A program made the position numbers and the translations under genes. This document shows, piece by piece, positions 9,507-18,935 of a stretch of DNA of 64,000 nt. The notes beneath the pieces were generated by a model. That model was not told the origin of the DNA and made no database searches. It was given only the letters and a program-made list of their open reading frames with translations. Each line of letters starts with the position of its first letter. Position 1 is the stretch's first letter. The stretch is from JBDWFY01 sp964291365 (GTDB lineage: Bacteria; Pseudomonadota; Alphaproteobacteria; Rhizobiales; Stappiaceae): positions 806,001 through 870,000 of the forward strand of contig OZ220020.1 in assembly GCA_964291365.2 (NCBI GenBank), written 5' to 3'.

Positions 9507-10017
9507 TTTTAGGGAACCCGCAGAATTAGAGAAGATAAGAATTTTCCACCAGAAAGTAATGTAATTCTGATTCAACTAAAGTTATTAGGAATTGACTCCG
9601 ACAAAAAATTTTCATATTACAGATAAATAAAATCTGAAGTGCAAACTGGCCATTCAAATACCAAGTAATTTATCGTGCGATTATTATTGAATAATCTCTC
9701 AATAATGTTAATTTTGAGGAGATTTCCAATATCGAAAATTTTCCAAAATAATTTAATATGAATCGGATTGCTCATTTCTTAACTATAACAATTCAAGCTC
9801 AGAAAATTACCTACCTAGTCACAAACTTATACCAGTATCAATGTTTATTGGTATGGTTAACACCAAGTGCTTATATCCAAAAATGTCGTCAATATTTCAC
9901 CGAATGAGTTATTCACGTCTTTGATAATCTATTGATTGTAATTAACAATGGTAATCACATTAAGTCACAATTAGCTTGAATTCTAAATCTCAAACCTCAG
10001 AAAGGAGATTAACATAA
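9507..10017. other. 511-bp AT-rich region upstream of the Shango-like operon
   Basis: No gene is supported here on either strand. The region must end the ATPase operon and start the next one. A strong Shine-Dalgarno, AGAAAGGAGATTAA, lies just before 10018. I found no clear intrinsic terminator. Confidence 0.4.
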
Positions 10018-11322
10018 ATGTCAAGTTTAAAACCACGCGAACGTGATGCAATTATTCAAGCATTGCGGGCCGGAGTCGTTCCAAAACACGGATTACGCCA
10101 TATTCAGGTAGGACGGGCAAAGGAAATTGAAGAATTGGTAAAAGACATGGAACGTATTTCCGATGGTGGGTCGGCCGTCAGATTCGTGATTGGGGAATAC
10201 GGTTCAGGAAAAACATTTTTCATGAATCTAAATCGCTTAATTGCATTGGAAAAAGGACTAGTGGTAATGTTTGCCGATCTTGCACCAGAGCGTCGAATTC
10301 ATGCCACTGGTGGTCAAGCAAAAAGACTCTATGCTGAATTAACCAGAAATTTAGCGACCAGAACTAAACCAGATGGAATGGCATTGACAAGCGTCGTTGA
10401 ACGATTTGTTAGTCAAGCAATACAGGAGGCCGATTCAAGCAAAAAATCTACCGATTCAGTAATTAAAGAGCGGTTATCCCACTTTGAGGAAATGACAGGG
10501 GGGTATGCGTTTTCACAAGTAATTGCTAAATATTGGGAAGGCCATGAAACTGATAATGAACAGCTAAAATCTTCAGCAATTCAATGGTTGCGAGGCGAAT
10601 TCAGTGTAAAAACTGATTCTCGAAAAGCTTTAGATGTACGGACAATTGTCAATGATTCTAATGTTTATGATTATCTCAAACTAATGTCAGCGTTCGTAGT
10701 TGCTGCTGGTTACAAAGGTCTATTGATTGGATTAGATGAAATGGTGAATATTTACAAACTTTCATCAAAAAAAGCGAGAGAGTCAAATTATGAGCAAATT
10801 TTGCGAATACTTAATGATGTATTACAAGGAACCGCGACAAATCTTGGTTTTTTGTTTGGTGGAACCCCTGACTTTCTACTTGATACACGGCGTGGATTAT
10901 ACAGTTATGAGGCATTACAGTCGCGACTTGCTGAAAATACATTTGTCAGTGAGGACCTCGTAGATTTTTCAGGTCCAGTAATTAAATTGGCAAATTTGAC
11001 ACCGGAAGATATGTTCGTGCTTTTGTCAAATATTCGTACAGTTGTACAAGGTGAAAAGGAGCATATTCCGGATAGCGCGTTGAAATCATTTATGAATTAT
11101 TGCTCGCAGCGAATTGGTGAGGCTTACTTTCGAACTCCCAGAAATACAGTTACTGCATTTGTCAATTTGCTTGCAGTTTTGGAACAAAACCCAAATGCAA
11201 AATGGGAAAGTTTATTGGAAAAAGTTGAAATCAAAGAAGATACTGGCGATGACTTATCCGAAGTTGATGAAAATGTAGGGGAGCAACATACCGACGATGA
11301 ATTGGCAAATTTTAAGCTATGA
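10018..11322 (+). CDS. sngB: DUF2791/BrxD-like P-loop ATPase (putative Shango SngB)
   Basis: A 434-residue ATP-binding protein of the family found as BrxD in BREX and as the ATPase subunit of Shango. The N-terminus ALRAGVVPKHGLRHIQVGR is characteristic. Walker A GEYGSGKT is at residues 59-66, and Walker B LLIGLDEM near residue 237 is followed by the N-I-Y-K-L sensor segment. FGGTPDFLLDTRRGLYSYEAL and a late RTPRNTVTAFVNLL complete the family pattern. The last codons are acidic and overlap the helicase gene by four bases (ATGA), which implies translational coupling. No other BREX genes (pglX, brxC, pglZ) are present, whereas a TerB protein is, so Shango fits better than BREX. Confidence 0.85.
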   Translation: MSSLKPRERDAIIQALRAGVVPKHGLRHIQVGRAKEIEELVKDMERISDGGSAVRFVIGEYGSGKTFFMNLNRLIALEKGLVVMFADLAPERRIHATGGQAKRLYAELTRNLATRTKPDGMALTSVVERFVSQAIQEADSSKKSTDSVIKERLSHFEEMTGGYAFSQVIAKYWEGHETDNEQLKSSAIQWLRGEFSVKTDSRKALDVRTIVNDSNVYDYLKLMSAFVVAAGYKGLLIGLDEMVNIYKLSSKKARESNYEQILRILNDVLQGTATNLGFLFGGTPDFLLDTRRGLYSYEALQSRLAENTFVSEDLVDFSGPVIKLANLTPEDMFVLLSNIRTVVQGEKEHIPDSALKSFMNYCSQRIGEAYFRTPRNTVTAFVNLLAVLEQNPNAKWESLLEKVEIKEDTGDDLSEVDENVGEQHTDDELANFKL

Positions 11323-13514
11323 ATGATGCGTTTGATAAACTTTCGTCACCGATTCAAAAGTGGATTCGGGGTAAGAACTGGCAAGATTTACGTGAAATTC
11401 AAAAACAAGCAATTCATGTAATTATAGACTCAGACTCTGATCTAATTATTTCAGCACCAACTGCCGGAGGGAAAACAGAAGCAGTGTTTTTCCCTCTTCT
11501 GTCGCAAATTTTTGAAGATAATTCTGCAAGTAGTAGTTTTGACATATTATATATTGCTCCGCTTAAAGCACTAATCAATGATCAGTTCCGTCGCTTAGAT
11601 AAAATTTGTTATAATGTAGACATTCCAGTTTTACCTTGGCATGGTGATTCATCAAACACAAAAAAAACAAAAGCACTAACAAATCCCTCTGGAATAATTT
11701 TGATCACTCCTGAAGCACTGGAGGCTATTTTTGTTTTAAGAGGTTCAGAAATCTCGAAATTATTTAGTGGAGTCCGCGCAGCAATTATAGATGAGTTACA
11801 TTCAATAATCGACGGTGAAAGAGGTGTTCAAGTTCGTTCATTACTTTTTCGATTGGAACAAGCACTCAAAAGAAATGTTAGAAAAATTGGACTGTCCGCA
11901 ACTTTAGGTGAAATTAGTTTGGCTAGTAAATTTCTTCGGCAAGAAAACTCCGACGCTGTGACAATCATTGAAGATTCAACTGGACACTCTGACCTTAAAT
12001 TGCAACTACGCGGATATTTAGATTCAATTGATTCGATTGATTCAGAAGAAACAGTTTCTGCACTTTCTTCAATTTCGCAGCACATATTTAGCCACATTCG
12101 GGGAAGCAATAATTTAGTTTTTGGAGGATCAAAACAAAATGTAGAATTAATTTCTGATCATTTAGCTGAGCTTTGCCAAGAAAATGGACTTCCTCAGGAA
12201 TTTTATCCTCATCATGCAAACTTAACTCGCGAGCACCGAGAATTTGTCGAGAATAGATTAAGAGGTGAAAATAAACCTACAACTGCAGTTTGTACCACTA
12301 CATTAGAATTAGGTATAGATATAGGAAGTGTAAAAAATGTTGCTCAAATTGGTGCACCCTTTAATGTTTCGTCACTTCGTCAACGTTTAGGTCGTTCAGG
12401 AAGACGCGAAGGTGAAGCAGCTATATTACGACAATATGTATATGAACCCAAAATAAATCGTAACAGCAATTTTTCTGAAAAATTGCGATTACGAACGATT
12501 CGATCAATTGCAATTATTGAGTTATTGCTTGAAAAATGGTGTGAACCACCTAGACCAAATGCGCTCCATCTTTCAACTTTAGTTCAACAGATACTTTCTG
12601 TTATTGCTGAACGAAATGGTGCAAACGCACAAACACTATACAAAATTCTTTGCGAACGAGGGGCATTCCAACAAGTTTCTACAAAGATTTTTACTGATGT
12701 CTTGAGGTGTATTGGTGATAAAGAAGTTGATTTGATTGAACAAACTAAAACTGGGTTATTATTGCTGGGAGCTAAGGGGGAACGTCTAGTTTCACATTTT
12801 AGTTTTTATGCGACATTTCAAACTACTGAAGAATATCGTTTGATAGCTGATGGCAAGGAATTAGGGACAATTCCAATAAGTAATATAGTTATTCCTGGAA
12901 TAATGATAATATTTTCTGGTCGACGGTGGATGGTAGAAGAGGTGCAAGATAAAGATCGTGTTATTGTTGTTGTACCTTCAAATGTAGGTTTTCCACCAAA
13001 ATTTGGTACCGACCCTGGTATAGTTCATGACAAGATTGTCGAAAAAATGTTTGAATTGCTAGAAAATGATGTACAACCTATTTACTTAGATCAGATTGCA
13101 TCTGAGTTGTTAGGTGAAGCTCGGGAAAATTATAGTCAAATGAAATATACAAAAGGTTGGATTTCATCAAATGCACCTGGTGAATGGTTGGTAGCAACTC
13201 GATGTGGTTCAATTAAGGCAACAACACTTGCTCTTGCACTTAGATCATTCAGTTTTAACACACAGGTTTTTGATGGATTTATGGAAGTAGTGAGTAAAAA
13301 CGCAACACTGAGTCTAATAGAAGCATTAGAGTTATTAACAACTAATCATAAGTTCAATATTTTTGCCGACAACCCAAACTTGCAATCTGAGAAATACCAT
13401 CGTTATTTGAATGAATTTTTATTGCAACAAGATGCATTATCCAGTCGCTTAGATGTAGGGTCGCTGAAGTCCCTTTGTAAAAATATTTTAGGTCTGACAA
13501 ATCAAGATGGCTAA
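11319..13514 (+). CDS. sngC: Lhr-like DEAD/DEAH-box helicase (putative Shango SngC)
   Basis: A 731-residue superfamily 2 helicase. Motif I is SAPTAGGKTEA near residue 45, motif II is IIDELHS near residue 155, motif III is GLSATLG near residue 191, and motif VI is RQRLGRSGRREG near residue 353. The segment TTLELGIDIGSV is motif V. The spacing and the long C-terminal region resemble Lhr/Ski2-type helicases rather than RecQ. Its start overlaps the ATPase gene by ATGA. In Shango-type loci an ATPase and a helicase act with a TerB-domain protein against phage; that protein is encoded convergently 33 bp downstream. How the complex works is not known from the sequence. Confidence 0.85.
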   Translation: MNDAFDKLSSPIQKWIRGKNWQDLREIQKQAIHVIIDSDSDLIISAPTAGGKTEAVFFPLLSQIFEDNSASSSFDILYIAPLKALINDQFRRLDKICYNVDIPVLPWHGDSSNTKKTKALTNPSGIILITPEALEAIFVLRGSEISKLFSGVRAAIIDELHSIIDGERGVQVRSLLFRLEQALKRNVRKIGLSATLGEISLASKFLRQENSDAVTIIEDSTGHSDLKLQLRGYLDSIDSIDSEETVSALSSISQHIFSHIRGSNNLVFGGSKQNVELISDHLAELCQENGLPQEFYPHHANLTREHREFVENRLRGENKPTTAVCTTTLELGIDIGSVKNVAQIGAPFNVSSLRQRLGRSGRREGEAAILRQYVYEPKINRNSNFSEKLRLRTIRSIAIIELLLEKWCEPPRPNALHLSTLVQQILSVIAERNGANAQTLYKILCERGAFQQVSTKIFTDVLRCIGDKEVDLIEQTKTGLLLLGAKGERLVSHFSFYATFQTTEEYRLIADGKELGTIPISNIVIPGIMIIFSGRRWMVEEVQDKDRVIVVVPSNVGFPPKFGTDPGIVHDKIVEKMFELLENDVQPIYLDQIASELLGEARENYSQMKYTKGWISSNAPGEWLVATRCGSIKATTLALALRSFSFNTQVFDGFMEVVSKNATLSLIEALELLTTNHKFNIFADNPNLQSEKYHRYLNEFLLQQDALSSRLDVGSLKSLCKNILGLTNQDG

Positions 13515-13547
13515 TAATATGTTGAAAAAATCTTGTACCGACATTTT

Positions 13548-15728
13548 CTAAGCAGCTAATTTTTCTCCCTCAAGCTCCAATGTAATCTTTTCAATAATTT
13601 CTACATCAACTTGGTATCCGTCATGATCATCTATCAATGGTGCTTCAAATCTATCAAATGCCCATTCATTTATTGATTCTAGTGCACCTGCGGTAAACAA
13701 ACCCTGTTGTTTTACAAGATTCTCAAATTCACTTTCGGTCCAGTTTGACTTATCTAGCAAGTTGCGAACCAATATTTCATGCTTATTATCCAACCCTAAA
13801 CTACCGACCAAGTTGTTATTTTCAGAGGAGGATACCGCTTGTTGTTCGTTAAATATTCCACCTAATACTTCAGATACTTGTTCTGTTTCGCTACGGATCT
13901 TGTTTATTTTGTCAAGATCTAACTCACGAACTTTTCCTTGCTTTTTACGTTTTTCAAAATGTTGAATAGTTGATTCCTCTGCATGAAGATCTGAATAAAC
14001 CAACGTTTTATCAACTCCCATTCGTTGATAGATTGACTCCATCAGTGATACGGTTTTTGCATTGTTCATGTTCCCCATACTCGCACATTTCACCATAAAT
14101 GGACGAACAATCTCGGGATTTATCAATTTTTTATAATGTCCTAGTCGTGATATAAATTTTGGGAACGGTGGAGACTTTAACATTTGTTGAAAATTATGCG
14201 TTAGACGAATTTTCTCTGATCGCTTTAATCCTTTAATACCTTTTATCAATGCTTCTATAGTTGATTCCTGTGATTTATTAAGTGAGCCTTCCTTACTAAA
14301 AATTAAAAATCCTAGTGCTACCGAAATTAACACCGAAAAATACTTGGTTGAGGTTTTCTTCCATTCATTATCTTGACGGTCTAATTCAATTATAGTTATC
14401 GAGTCATCAAAATTTGCATAATCCATGAATAAACTCAATTCAGGAACAAGTCCAAAACCAGAATTCATAAATTTATCAACTGCACGGTCCCATTGAGGTT
14501 TTGTAAATTCACCTCGCGGTTCCGAAGTACCAGTAATTTTTAATACATCATAAACAGAAATTTCATTTTTCTGTTTTAAGATCCGATCTTTCCAATTCTC
14601 TATAACTTGCTTTTGATATTGCAAGTCTGAGTTTGAATTCCCTGAAAGAATAGACTTTTTAGGGTTTTGTAGTGTTATTTTGTCACGCGATTTACGATTT
14701 TTTCTCTTATTCGAATTTAGATTTTTAGCGACTTTACGCGCAATTGGATACACATAACTCCAGAAAAAATCATAATCAAGATATGACTCTAGATAGTTTC
14801 CGCGGAATTTGATAAAATCATCACAGCTAAATTCACTAGAAATAGATAGATATTCTTCAAACATTTCTGGTTCTTCAGAATAACTTGGAATTCCATCTGG
14901 AATTTTCTTTTCAAACTCAAGTTTAAACATAAATTTAAATTCATGTGGATGATTTTGTAACGCACTTTCAATTATCTCATCGTCGCACTCATCTAGATAA
15001 CAATAAAAGTACTGATACCCTAATAGCTCATCATTTGATGCTTTTAGACTTCCCTCTACTTTAGTAAGCATCGGGTCAATATAAAAATCTGATTTAGAAG
15101 CATTTTCATAATACGGTGCAATGTCTGTTGTAAATAAATAAAACCTCTGCAATCTATAGAGAAATTCAAAATTTTGAATTCGGAAGTTATCTGAGAGCAA
15201 AGTTAGCTCCATCAATATATCGTTAATATCCTGTGAAGTTGGATTATCAGCTAATAGTCGTCGTTCCAATCCAAGAAAATATATTTGAATAAACCTTGGA
15301 TCAAAATGCTCTCGTGTTTTTCCAGCAACTAACCAATCAAGGTACTTATTTCGTTCAAAGGGACTCAATGAAGCGTAAGTAAAGTAAAAATCTGTACCTA
15401 CATACGATTTTTGACTTGAAGTCATACTCACAGGCAATGAAGGGTCAATATACGCGTTACAAAATTGATTCTCTCCGAATATTGTTTGAACGATTGGAGG
15501 TTTACCAACATAAACCAAACCTCGAACAAGTTTTCCAGCAATTTCAACTTCTTGATGTTTGGGAACCCAACCTTGAACTTGTTCAAGTTGAGAATATGAT
15601 TTTGTCTTACTACCGCCACGGATTGTTACATGACTATCCAATTCGTTAACTTGTTCAATTTGTTGGTCTTGTTTTTGACTTTGTCGTGCCAAATACCGTC
15701 GCTGCTGTCTTGAAAGCATTTTAGTCAT
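13548..15728 (-). CDS. sngA: TerB_N/TerB_C domain protein (putative Shango SngA)
   Basis: A 726-residue protein with a basic N-terminal tail (M-L-S-R-Q-Q-R-R-Y-L) and then a TerB_N domain: GWVPKHQEVEIAGKLVRGLV, YIDPSLPV, and SLSPFERNKYLDWLVAGK followed by YFLGLERRLLAD. A middle region with FGLVPELSLF corresponds to the G-Y-G-I-x-P-D segment that precedes the TerB helical domain. The last 90 residues (LVRNLLDKSNWTESEFENL ... ALESINEWAFDRFEAPLI) match TerB_C. It faces the ATPase/helicase pair with stops 33 bp apart, so the set is not one operon, unlike a usual same-strand arrangement. Despite the domain name, no other tellurite-resistance genes are nearby. Three paralogs lie at 58.7-64 kb. Confidence 0.85.
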   Translation of the reverse strand: MTKMLSRQQRRYLARQSQKQDQQIEQVNELDSHVTIRGGSKTKSYSQLEQVQGWVPKHQEVEIAGKLVRGLVYVGKPPIVQTIFGENQFCNAYIDPSLPVSMTSSQKSYVGTDFYFTYASLSPFERNKYLDWLVAGKTREHFDPRFIQIYFLGLERRLLADNPTSQDINDILMELTLLSDNFRIQNFEFLYRLQRFYLFTTDIAPYYENASKSDFYIDPMLTKVEGSLKASNDELLGYQYFYCYLDECDDEIIESALQNHPHEFKFMFKLEFEKKIPDGIPSYSEEPEMFEEYLSISSEFSCDDFIKFRGNYLESYLDYDFFWSYVYPIARKVAKNLNSNKRKNRKSRDKITLQNPKKSILSGNSNSDLQYQKQVIENWKDRILKQKNEISVYDVLKITGTSEPRGEFTKPQWDRAVDKFMNSGFGLVPELSLFMDYANFDDSITIIELDRQDNEWKKTSTKYFSVLISVALGFLIFSKEGSLNKSQESTIEALIKGIKGLKRSEKIRLTHNFQQMLKSPPFPKFISRLGHYKKLINPEIVRPFMVKCASMGNMNNAKTVSLMESIYQRMGVDKTLVYSDLHAEESTIQHFEKRKKQGKVRELDLDKINKIRSETEQVSEVLGGIFNEQQAVSSSENNNLVGSLGLDNKHEILVRNLLDKSNWTESEFENLVKQQGLFTAGALESINEWAFDRFEAPLIDDHDGYQVDVEIIEKITLELEGEKLAA

Positions 15729-16241
15729 GTGAAGATTCCCTATGAAATTGCTAGTTTTCTTGTTAAATTAAGAAGTTGAATTTCAAAAATTCCAACACCT
15801 AAATATTCGTCAATAATTTTTTAACAAAGGGAATCTATTTATGTGCAACTATTTTTAGGTTTTCCACAAGAAATGTTCTTAAAATGTCTCCCGACAGTAA
15901 TTTTGGGTAGTCAGTGTACAATCCTGAACCAAACAGCTAGTGTTCAATAATTTCGCTAATTAAGAGCGGGCACTTCAGAGTGTCTTTCTGCCATAATAAT
16001 TTCTACTAATTTTCTTGTTGAAAAATTTAATCAACTTTATTATTTATGTGTTTTTGATATTTGAAGTGAAATTGACAATTCCATTTGAATATGAATTTTA
16101 GACCAAATTAAACAATAGTTTCCTCAGTCCAATATTAGTCAAACATTTTCAATTTATACTAACCAAAACTGGTTATTTTCGTGAGACATTCATCTTTTTC
16201 TTGTGATTTAAGTCTAAATCAAATAACGGCAGGAATTCAAA
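15729..16241. other. 513-bp divergent intergenic region before asd
   Basis: Promoters for the TerB gene (leftward) and asd (rightward) should lie here. No gene, RNA or repeat is supported. AGGAATTC lies at the usual distance upstream of the asd ATG. Confidence 0.35.
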
Positions 16242-17273
16242 ATGAGTTTCAATATTGCAATCGCTGGAGCTACTGGTAATGTTGGTCGAGAAATGCTCAC
16301 TGTTCTAAATGAACGAGGATTTCCAGTCAATGAGGTCTATCCACTTGCTTCACGACAATCACACGGTAAAGATATTTCATTCGGTGACAAAACTTTAAAA
16401 GTGACAGCCTTAGAGAATTTTGACTTTTCCAATACTGACATTTGCCTTATGTCCGCAGGAGGGTCGATTTCAAAATCTTGGGCACCAAAAATCGCGATCA
16501 ACGATTGCATAGTAATTGATAACTCATCAACTTGGCGATACGATGAGGATGTTCCACTTATCGTTCCAGAAGTGAATGCTGATGATATTGCGGATTTCTC
16601 GAAAAAAAACATAATTGCCAATCCAAATTGCTCAACAGCTCAACTTGTGGTTGCTTTGAAACCACTTCATGACTTAGCAAAAATCAAGCGTATTGTAGTT
16701 TCAACTTATCAATCCGTTTCAGGTGGTGGTAAAAATGCCGAAACCGAATTGTTTGACCAAACTAAAGCTCTTTTAACTAACGGAGTGGCTGAACCCGTTC
16801 ACTTTACCAAGCGCATTGCATTCAATGTGATTCCACACATTGACGATTTTATGGAAGATGCATACACCAAAGAGGAATGGAAAGTTGTTGCTGAGACCAA
16901 TAAAATATTAGATCCAGAAATTAAGGTGACTTGCACAGCAGTTCGAGTTCCGGTATTCATTGGTCATTCAGAATCTGTTAATATTGAATTTGAAAACCCA
17001 ATTTCAGCTGATGAAGCCCGGGAAACTCTGCGCGAAGCTCCCGGTTGTCTAGTAGTTGATAAAAGTGAAGATGGCGGTTATATCACCCCGTATGAGAGTA
17101 CGGGTGAAGATGCTACCTTTATATCTCGAATTCGTGAAGATAAGACAATTGAGAATGGACTCAATATATGGGTAGTTTCAGATAATCTTCGCAAAGGTGC
17201 CGCGCTAAATTCTGTGCAAATAGCAGAAGTGTTAGTCAATAGAGGTCTTATCAAATCAAAAAAATCCAGTTAG
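16242..17273 (+). CDS. asd: Aspartate-semialdehyde dehydrogenase
   Basis: Asd reduces aspartyl phosphate to aspartate semialdehyde with NADPH, the branch point to lysine, threonine, methionine and diaminopimelate. The 343-residue protein has the Rossmann start IAIAGATGNVGREML, the catalytic cysteine in NPNCSTAQLVVALKPLHD near residue 130, and STYQSVSGGGKNAETELFDQ. The C-terminal half holds the active-site region V-P-V-F-I-G-H-S-E-S. Length and motifs are normal. It stands alone here behind the Shango-like locus and is followed by a good intrinsic terminator. Its expected neighbour leuB is 9.7 kb upstream. Confidence 0.97.
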   Translation: MSFNIAIAGATGNVGREMLTVLNERGFPVNEVYPLASRQSHGKDISFGDKTLKVTALENFDFSNTDICLMSAGGSISKSWAPKIAINDCIVIDNSSTWRYDEDVPLIVPEVNADDIADFSKKNIIANPNCSTAQLVVALKPLHDLAKIKRIVVSTYQSVSGGGKNAETELFDQTKALLTNGVAEPVHFTKRIAFNVIPHIDDFMEDAYTKEEWKVVAETNKILDPEIKVTCTAVRVPVFIGHSESVNIEFENPISADEARETLREAPGCLVVDKSEDGGYITPYESTGEDATFISRIREDKTIENGLNIWVVSDNLRKGAALNSVQIAEVLVNRGLIKSKKSS

Positions 17274-17362
17274 GTTAATTGAAGAGCAATGTGTCATGAC
17301 TTCGTTTAAAAATTATTACGATATTGAGAGTATTAAATTAAGAGTAAATAGCTAGTTTTATT

Positions 17363-17397
17363 TTGCTTGCAATCACTGCAAGCAACTAGATTTTTTT
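17363..17397 (+). terminator. Intrinsic terminator downstream of asd
   Basis: A perfect 9-bp inverted repeat, TTGCTTGCA and TGCAAGCAA around the loop ATCAC, is followed after five bases by seven T. This is a standard rho-independent terminator for asd. Confidence 0.8.
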
Positions 17398-17423
17398 GCA
17401 GAAAAATCCTATAAAACCTTGAA

Positions 17424-17573
17424 TTAAATTGATTTAAATTGATCCCAACCAGCCAACGCTAGTGTAATTGCTAACACTATAAGTAAGTCAATATCTAACA
17501 CTGTAAATCCAAGAATTCCGAGAAATCCAGCAAGGATTAAGTAAGCAAATATAGCAAGTGATTTATCAAGCAT
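17424..17573 (-). CDS. Small 49-residue membrane protein
   Basis: This short gene starts with ATG at 17571-17573 behind an AGGAG site nine bases upstream, and begins 12 bp after the amidase stop on the same strand. The product (M-L-D-K-S-L-A-I-F-A-Y-L-I-L...) consists of two hydrophobic stretches, about residues 5-20 and 26-42, joined by a short F-T-V-L-D-I-D turn, and ends W-D-Q-F-K-S-I. It is probably an inner-membrane hairpin protein. It is the last gene of the TRAP/amidase transcript, so a role with the transporter is possible but not shown. No family is recognised. Confidence 0.6.
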   Translation of the reverse strand: MLDKSLAIFAYLILAGFLGILGFTVLDIDLLIVLAITLALAGWDQFKSI

Positions 17574-17585
17574 TTTATCATGCTC

Positions 17586-18935
17586 CTATTGAATTGCTTC
17601 AATTTGATTCAAAAGCCAGCGCGATGTCCGTAACAATCGTGCATCGTTACCTCGTGCTCCAATCAATTGAATACCAATTGGAAGGTCCTGTGAGGACGTA
17701 AGTCCGGGAATTGTAACCACAGGAACTCCGACTAAAGTCCAAACTCCATTAAAACTTCCATCTCCAGTAGACTCAAGTCCTTTAGGTGCTGGAGTCGGAG
17801 AAGAAGGCATTATAATTGCATCTGCTCGTTCAAGAATTTGCTCTAGACCAGAGTATAAAACATCTTGCCAATCTAACGCTGATAAATAATCTTTTGCAAA
17901 GATTTCAGAACCGAGTTTAATCGCTTCCTGCAATTTTTTTCCCATTGAATCAAAATCTGACTTGATATAGGTGTAAAAGTTTCTGGCCATTTCTGAAAAA
18001 TTTATCCGTTTTCTAATCTCTTCTGCGTCATCAAATTCAGCAGGTAACTCAACCTCAAAACAATACTCATCACCCAAAAATTCCTTCAATTCACCAAAAG
18101 CTGTTTTGGTGTCTTCATGCATTTCTGCCCAATTTGGCGATTGGATGAGTGCAAAAGTAGGTTTGACAGGTGGATCAGTTAAAGTTGTTGCTAATAAATT
18201 TGGGTTCGGATTTGGTCTGGTAGCACTATCCAATTCGTCAAATCCAAATAAAACATCACCAAGCAACGCACAATCTTCAGGTCTAAGTCCAAATACTCCC
18301 ACTGTATCCAAACTCTGCGATTGTCGTAACACACCGGTGCGCGGAATTGCCCCAAAACTAGGTTTAAATCCAGTAACACCACAATATGCAGCTGGTCGAA
18401 TTACGGACCCACCAGTTTGAGTACCAATTGCCAATGGAACCATCCCAGCAGCAACTGCGGCGGCAGATCCAGAAGAAGAACCACCTGGTGTATGGTCAAA
18501 AGCGCGCGGATTTCGTGTCTTTCCAGGGTCAAGAAAGGCCAATTCAGTTGAGACAGTCTTTCCCATTAATAACGCACCTTCAGACTTCAATTTTCGCACA
18601 ATCCATGCATCTGTAGTTGGGATACGTCCCTTATCCAAATTGGAACCATTTTCCGTTGGAATTCCAATCGTATCTATAATGTCTTTAATTCCAACTGGAA
18701 TTCCATGCAGTCGTCCAATTGACTTCCCAGAACTGCGAAAATCATCAAGGGTCTTTGCTTGTTTACGCGCAAATTCTACATCAAACCAAGTCCATGCACC
18801 AATATCTTGTTCTTGCGATTCAATTGCACTTATAAAAGTTTCAACTAAAGAAGATACTTTCAATTCACCTTTAGAAATTCGCTCAATTAACTGCAACGAA
18901 CCGTTTTGAACACTCGCTTTTTGATTACGGTCCAT
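17586..18935 (-). CDS. Amidase-signature family hydrolase
   Basis: A 449-residue amidase-signature enzyme that hydrolyses a carboxamide with a Ser-Ser-Lys triad. The catalytic lysine lies in GIPVGIKDIIDT, and the serines in HTPGGSSSGSAAAVAAGMVPLAIGTQTGGSV. RPAAYCGVTGFKPSFG follows. I chose the ATG at 18935 (M-D-R-N-Q-K-A-S), which overlaps the end of dctM by 11 bp; the frame is open to 18962 but has no better site. The position directly downstream of a TRAP transporter suggests that it acts on the imported compound. It is not GatA, since gatB and gatC are absent and key flanks differ. The substrate is unknown. Confidence 0.88.
   Translation of the reverse strand: MDRNQKASVQNGSLQLIERISKGELKVSSLVETFISAIESQEQDIGAWTWFDVEFARKQAKTLDDFRSSGKSIGRLHGIPVGIKDIIDTIGIPTENGSNLDKGRIPTTDAWIVRKLKSEGALLMGKTVSTELAFLDPGKTRNPRAFDHTPGGSSSGSAAAVAAGMVPLAIGTQTGGSVIRPAAYCGVTGFKPSFGAIPRTGVLRQSQSLDTVGVFGLRPEDCALLGDVLFGFDELDSATRPNPNPNLLATTLTDPPVKPTFALIQSPNWAEMHEDTKTAFGELKEFLGDEYCFEVELPAEFDDAEEIRKRINFSEMARNFYTYIKSDFDSMGKKLQEAIKLGSEIFAKDYLSALDWQDVLYSGLEQILERADAIIMPSSPTPAPKGLESTGDGSFNGVWTLVGVPVVTIPGLTSSQDLPIGIQLIGARGNDARLLRTSRWLLNQIEAIQ

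Noticed and set aside
10018..13514. BREX system (BrxD-like ATPase plus helicase)
   Set aside because: No pglX, pglZ, brxC or brxA/B genes are nearby; the TerB_N/TerB_C gene makes Shango the better fit.
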